DNA of 64,000 bases from Ifrita kowaldi. Its lineage: Eukaryota; Chordata; Aves; Passeriformes; Cinclosomatidae. The notes under the pieces are model-generated. The model was not told the origin of the DNA, ran no database searches, and saw nothing but the letters and a program-made list of their open reading frames with translations. The position numbers and the translations under genes are program-made. Below, in pieces: positions 59,049 through 64,000 of this stretch (within the stretch, counting starts at the first letter, position 1; every line of letters starts with the position of its first letter). The stretch lies in assembly GCA_013398055.1 (NCBI GenBank), contig VZRS01009490.1, forward strand, positions 186,001 to 250,000, in the 5' to 3' direction.

Positions 59049-62000
59049 GCATCTGATAGATGCACTCTGTACCAATCTCTCAGTGACTCATGCTCCCAAA
59101 GAGCTGGCTTTCACAGCAATAGTGATTTTACATCTGATTCCCCTCAAAATGCTAATCAAAGGCACGTTGATGTAAGTTTTATGTGATCTTATTTCATTGA
59201 CTAGCCTAAATGTGTAAATTACCTGATTTGTTCTGCCCTTTAGTTTATCTTTTGCAAAGGTATTCACAGTTCTCTAGGCAATGTACCAACGCACTGGGAG
59301 GTACAACTGGCACATGAAACACTGATATTTAAAGCAGTATCACTCTGACAAACTTCTATCCTGCTATTTTGTTTCTTTTTTAAGCCCAAATTCTTCATTT
59401 GTGAAAAAGAGTCAGCAGACAGAAGTTGCTCATATTTCTGCAGGTGGCTGGTAGGTCTCCATGAATCATGCTTTCTCCTCTTTTTCTTAGAAATTCTTCT
59501 TTAAGAATGAAAGACAAGTTCTGTGATAGAAGGCAGCCCTTCACACAGTCATTTTTATTTTCTATGGATGAGTAAATTTGTAATTTAACCAATTGGTGCC
59601 CCAGGTGTAAATAAAGAAACTTGGCTCAAGAAATCTCTGTACTCGTGTGGCTACATCTTCTTATGTGTTAAAGCTCTGCTTCAAATGAACACAGGCTTTT
59701 CACCTTCTCTGGAGATGCCCTCCTCAGTGCTTTGTGTGGTTATTTGGGACAGAGCCATGTCATTTACTTCTGTTGACACTGCTCTGCTTTGCATAGCTGA
59801 ATTAAGACCTAATGAGCAAGAGAAAATGGGAATTTCTCCATAATACAGTAGTTTGGGCATTCACCTGGGATGCTGGACACTTTCTCCTAATTCCTGCTCC
59901 AATGAATAATTAATTATTTATGTTAAAATGGAACAGCTTCAATATGTGTAAATGAGAGAGTCACATCTTCATTACTGGAGAGACTGAAGTAGCTGCTGGT
60001 GAAGGTTGTAAAGAAAATGCAAGCGAGGCACATTCACAGCAGTTTGCCAGGAATATGCAATAATCTGCCAGCTGTAGTTTGGCTGGATCTTCCTTTTATG
60101 CCTTTGTTTTGGACTTCAGTCCAAGAACTGTAACAACTACAGCAGGAGGACAACAGCCCAACTCTGTGCAAATCTCTAATGGCACAAGATCTTTTGCTTC
60201 GCTTAATCAATATTCACCCCATGCTTTTCTCTTTCTCATTTTCTTTGCTTTTAATGCTATTGTTTTTCTACGTATTTTGTAAGATTATTGTACAAGGACA
60301 GAATTAAGATTATTTTTTTCCATTTCTGCATATATGATTGTAAACTCCCTTTGATATAAACAGCCACTCATTCCACTTTATTTTTACTATTCTCCCTTTC
60401 AAGGGCTTTTCAGACACCTCTCCTGCTTCAGGGTCCACCCTCCCTGTCCTCACCCCATGGCTTCTCTTCCACAGCCCTTGATTTGTGTCCCATCAGGCTT
60501 TATTCTCCTTTTTCTTTGTGAAAACTGTAATCTTGACTCACATTTCACACCACCCTAGCTCCTGGGCACATCCTTGCTAACAGCTTTGAATCAGCCTGGT
60601 CGTTAACGATGACTAGTTCAACATAATAGATCACAACTCTCCTTAGATCTCTCTTTGGACACCCAGCCTTCTTTGAAGCTGGAAGACATTATTCCTTCTC
60701 TTTTTATTCCTGCCTAAAATGCTCTAATATCGTCAACAGATAGCACTGCGTTCCCAGACAGACACTTTAGGCTCCACATCTTCACGAAAACAAGCTTCAC
60801 ATCCTTCCTCTCTCTGCCTTTCTCTCTTCTATGATTCTGTGAAAACTACTTTCAATTGATGAGATATACCTTGCTTTATTATTTTTCAGGCTCCCTTCTC
60901 ATCTGACTCCAAAGCCCTCACGACTGTCCAAGTACTTTCTAAAAGCTTTCTGTGCCATCCTCGTTCCCTCTCCTGCCATTTTCTCTCCCTCTATTCACTG
61001 GGAATGACAATAAAACCAAATGGAAACTCACAGCTCTGTTGGTTTTTGAGAGTCGAATGTTTGCAGAAGACCAGATGAGGTTCTTTCTGCAATCTGGTTC
61101 CCCATTCAAATTCAGGATTGTCTCTCTTTCCATGGCACTGAGCCGGTCTGCAGATGCTGCCGTTTATTCCTTATCTCCTTTGTGACTTTGGCACTCAGAT
61201 CCCATGTTCTGCCAGTTTTTTGTCCCTTATTCATGCAGCATTCTCATCTATATGAGTTAAAATTCTATTTCTTTCCTGTACCTGAAAAATACTTGCTTTC
61301 CCTGACCCCAATTTAAAAATAACCTAATGCTAAACGTCTCCTCTGAAATTCTCAAGACTTTTGTTCACATTTTTTAATTTTGTTTAAGCTTCTTGTTCCG
61401 ATTTTTTTTTTAATTTTACTTCTGGACGTGCTTATCATTCCTTTTAATACTTTTCATGTCTCTGAAGATGAAATACATTCAGCCATTTTTTCAATGGTCA
61501 CCAGAAAAATAAAATCAGAAGGTATAAACCCTCATTTCTTTTCTCTATTTTTATGCCATTTGGCTACTTCCAGGAAATGCATTTCTTATCCTTTTTCTTC
61601 TATATCCCAAAGAACAAAATACATAGACTGGACCACAGCCCCGCAGTCCATTCTCTGCACCCAGGTCTTTCAGTGTGGTCAGGTAAAGATGGGTAGGAAT
61701 GATAGATGAGAGCAGCAATCTCTGTATGGACACACAGACTCCATTAAAACAGGACCTAGTCATGCATCCATTTTCTCCCCAGACGAAGACAATTTGGTCA
61801 ACATTGATCCACTCTAGATTTGAACAGGTTGTCTAGAAGAAAAAAGGTGATGGAGCTTGTGGGACATCCTCTCACATGTCTATCTTTGAAAAATGATTCA
61901 ACTGGTTATTTCCCTTTTTGAGCCAGCTGTTTGCTCAGTTCCCTGTGGATCTGGATGAGGATACAAGGACAGGCTAAAGCAATCCAAACACCCTACATAC

Positions 62001-62579
62001 AAATACATGGGGCTGTGCCTACCTTCTTGCCTCAGCCCTTACCTCTTGACATCTGTCAAAAACAAATCCTTTCCTCAATCATATCCTGATGCGGTGAATG
62101 GACCAACATGGCTTTGTTTTTAGAGCGATTCCTTGCTCTTCTCATCCACAGAGGATCAAAGATCAAGTCAATACCAGATACTTTGGCATTTCCAGCAGGT
62201 GTGGATATCTTACTCAGTGCACGCATGTTGATTTTCCAGCAATAGAGAGTATAGTTGTGCTGTAGGTCAGAAATCAGATCTTGGAAAAAATCTCTTGGTT
62301 TTCTTCCTTCTAAATCAGTTTTCCCCACTGTCTGTCCTAAGGGAAAAAAAACTAACCTTCAGAGGACTGGTAGTCAAGCCTAATGTGCAACTGATATGTC
62401 AGATGTTATACTGCACCAACTATTTCAATTTTTTTATACATGTGTTCATGTTTGCATTCCCCATCCCTACATTTGCACATATACCCATGACAGGGAAACA
62501 CCCAGAGTGCTACTAAATCAAGCACTGAAAAACGAGCAAACATCACAAGTGAAGGTTTCTATGCAACCATAATTTCGTA
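59049..62579. other. Unassigned noncoding sequence
   Basis: No gene or transposon was recognised. A lone ttctatgattctgtgaaaa at 60828-60846 resembles CR1 terminal octamers, but the sequence before it does not look like CR1. The 109-codon frame at 61380-61709 starts in a T-rich stretch and has no family match. Confidence 0.5.
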
Positions 62580-62845
62580 CAGAATCACACAGATTAGTTG
62601 AAGTTGGAAAGTGGAAGGAACCTCTGGAGATCATCTAGTCCAATCAATCTGACCAGAGTAGGGACAAAAGCAGGTCACTCAAGGACTTGTTCTGTTGGGG
62701 GCTGAATATCTCCATGGATAGAGACTCAACCACCTCTTTGGGCTAACTGTTCCTGTATTCAACCACCCTCACAGTAAAAAGTCTCATTCTTCTCCCCAGC
62801 GCCAGTGGTTTTCTTCCCATCCCCATCTAGTTGCATCTAAATCCT
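62580..62845 (-). repeat. CR1 LINE, 3' fragment, older
   Basis: A minus-strand CR1 end with landmarks 'gagatcatctagtccaatca', 'ggtcactcaaggacttgt', 'ctccatggatagagactcaa' and 'accaccctcacagtaaaaag' on the plus strand. The octamer region at the left is eroded. The block wording (aggtcactcaaggac) differs from the other minus copies and suggests an older CR1 subfamily. Confidence 0.88.
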
Positions 62846-63838
62846 TGAATTCTGGGGTTTTTACCATTTTTTTTCTATACCAAGCTATTTATTTATTAGT
62901 GGTTTTGCCAGCCTTCACAGCCATTACGCAGTTATTTCATCAGTATCATTAATGACACCATCAACATTGCCTGTCATATATGCAGACCATGGAACAGATT
63001 AATAATGCTATCAAAACATTTTTGTTGAAAAAAAGTTAATTAACTTACCTTAATTCACTAAAAATTAATTAAAAATTCAGGTGCTCATCACCCAAAGCAA
63101 GTTAGCGTGAAATTCAATTTATGCTCATCTGTTTAAGGCTGGAAGAGAATAAGACAGTACCTGAAAATTCTAATAAAGTCTTCTGGTGCCTCCTATTGTT
63201 TGCATTGTGGTTATTCTTTGTGCCCCAGCAGTGTCTGAAGGATCCAGTGACACCCCACATTAATATGCATGCTGAGCACTTACTGCAACATTAAAATATC
63301 TGAGTGTTGGCTTTTCTGTTGGATCTATGCTGAATTCTTGAAAACTTTTGCATCTACTCTGGCAATTCCTCCAGGACACACCCTTCTTCAGAATCCAAAC
63401 AACTAGCAGATGTCCAGGTGCACATGTGTCTCTTATCTCCGAAGAGTTTTCTCTTTGTCTACTAAAACCCCAGCTCCACAGCTGTGTTCAATATGCTACT
63501 GTTGAAGTTTTACTCCTGCTTTGTGACCAAATATGTCACCTCCTTCCCTCCCTCCTTGGTAAGATAGCTCTTGGAAGGATCTCTCCAGTCTCCAGATCTA
63601 CAAACCTCCTGCAGTAGCACACACGCATCATCTAATCTGTTCTGGAAATGGATCAACGTCCCTTTTGAAACAAGTTACTTCTCCTTTTCATACAACCCAC
63701 ATTCATCCCCAGTTTATCCAATTCCTTACACATTTTACAATGCACGTGTCAGTTCCTAGTGTTTCTCACATCATTAGAGAAGTTTGACACCGTATCAATT
63801 CAATTACTACTGAAATCCAGAAGAAGGAAATAGGCGCC
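62846..63838. other. Unassigned noncoding sequence
   Basis: No gene or transposon was recognised in this AT-rich stretch. Confidence 0.5.
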
Positions 63839-63870
63839 TTTTTTTTTTTTTTTNNNNNNNNNNNNTTTTT
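63839..63870. repeat. T-run containing an assembly gap (12 N)
   Basis: T15, then 12 N (63854-63865), then TTTTT. The homopolymer probably caused the gap. On the minus strand it would be an A-run; no retroposed source was recognised to its right within the window. Confidence 0.95.
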
Positions 63871-64000
63871 ATTTAATCAAGAAGGCAACCAGCAGGGTTT
63901 GGCATGCCTTAGGTGCTGATAAAGCCACTTGGCACTCATATTTTACGCTGGCATCCTTGTATAATTATTCTTTCCTTTGAATTTTAGAGTGTGATTAGTC
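63871..64000. other. Unassigned noncoding sequence at the window edge
   Basis: Too short to judge. Nothing recognised. Confidence 0.5.

Noticed and set aside
60828..60846. CR1 terminal octamers (ttctatgattctgtg)
   Set aside because: The sequence before it shows no CR1 landmarks in either orientation; probably coincidence or too eroded to support.
1..64000. A previously undescribed multi-gene system
   Set aside because: No cluster of coding genes, no operon-like structure and no regular array was found; recognisable content is retroelement remains and simple repeats.

Overview
This is a piece of a bird genome, most likely from a passerine. Repeats carry the evidence. At least a dozen CR1 LINE fragments occur, several ending in the ATTCTATG-type octamers that close avian CR1 elements. 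Two relics resemble a bird endogenous-retrovirus LTR. One short element joins a tRNA-Ile-like head to a CR1 3' tail, the architecture of the SINEs described from passerines (TguSINE1 type). Base composition is moderately AT-rich with few CpG, and two runs of N mark assembly gaps. I found no complete protein gene, no intact RNA gene, no CRISPR array and no prokaryotic feature. The window reads as intergenic or long-intron DNA.

Layout. 1-17.8 kb is mostly unassigned noncoding sequence, with a small CR1 tail (2.1 kb), two old CR1 coding-region relics (3.1-3.4 and 4.7-5.1 kb), simple repeats, the longest open frame (5994-6515, probably chance) and one minus-strand segment with coding-like codon structure (12730-12930). 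17.8-27.7 kb holds four CR1 copies (17.8, 21.8, 23.5 and 26.9 kb), an A-rich block directly behind the second, and a CCTTT pyrimidine tract interrupted by a 112-base gap. 27.7-35 kb holds unassigned DNA, then LTR relic A (31.8 kb), a CR1 3' end (34.35 kb) and LTR relic B (34.65 kb), all on the plus strand. 35-47.7 kb is mostly unassigned, with a long T/G-rich tract at 43.6 kb. 47.7-51.5 kb is dominated by two very old CR1 copies lying head to tail, the second about 2.9 kb long. 52.9-64 kb holds CR1 tails, the tRNA-Ile SINE (54.55 kb) and minus-strand CR1 copies at 55.8, 58.4 and 62.6 kb.

How the parts relate: the recognisable content is retroelement history, not a pathway. CR1 supplied the reverse transcriptase. 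The SINE carries a CR1-like 3' tail and was presumably mobilised by CR1. The oldest CR1 copies resemble subfamilies I know from turtles and other reptiles, so they probably predate modern birds. Younger 5'-truncated copies and ERV LTRs were added later.

Nothing here supports a new biological system. The items most worth checking are the coding-like minus-strand segment at 12.7-12.9 kb, the SINE as a lineage marker, and the AT-rich, TAAT-containing stretches (22.9-23.4, 29.2-29.5, 36.0-36.7 and 46.9-47.4 kb) as possible conserved noncoding elements. All assignments rest on recalled consensus features; no search was run.
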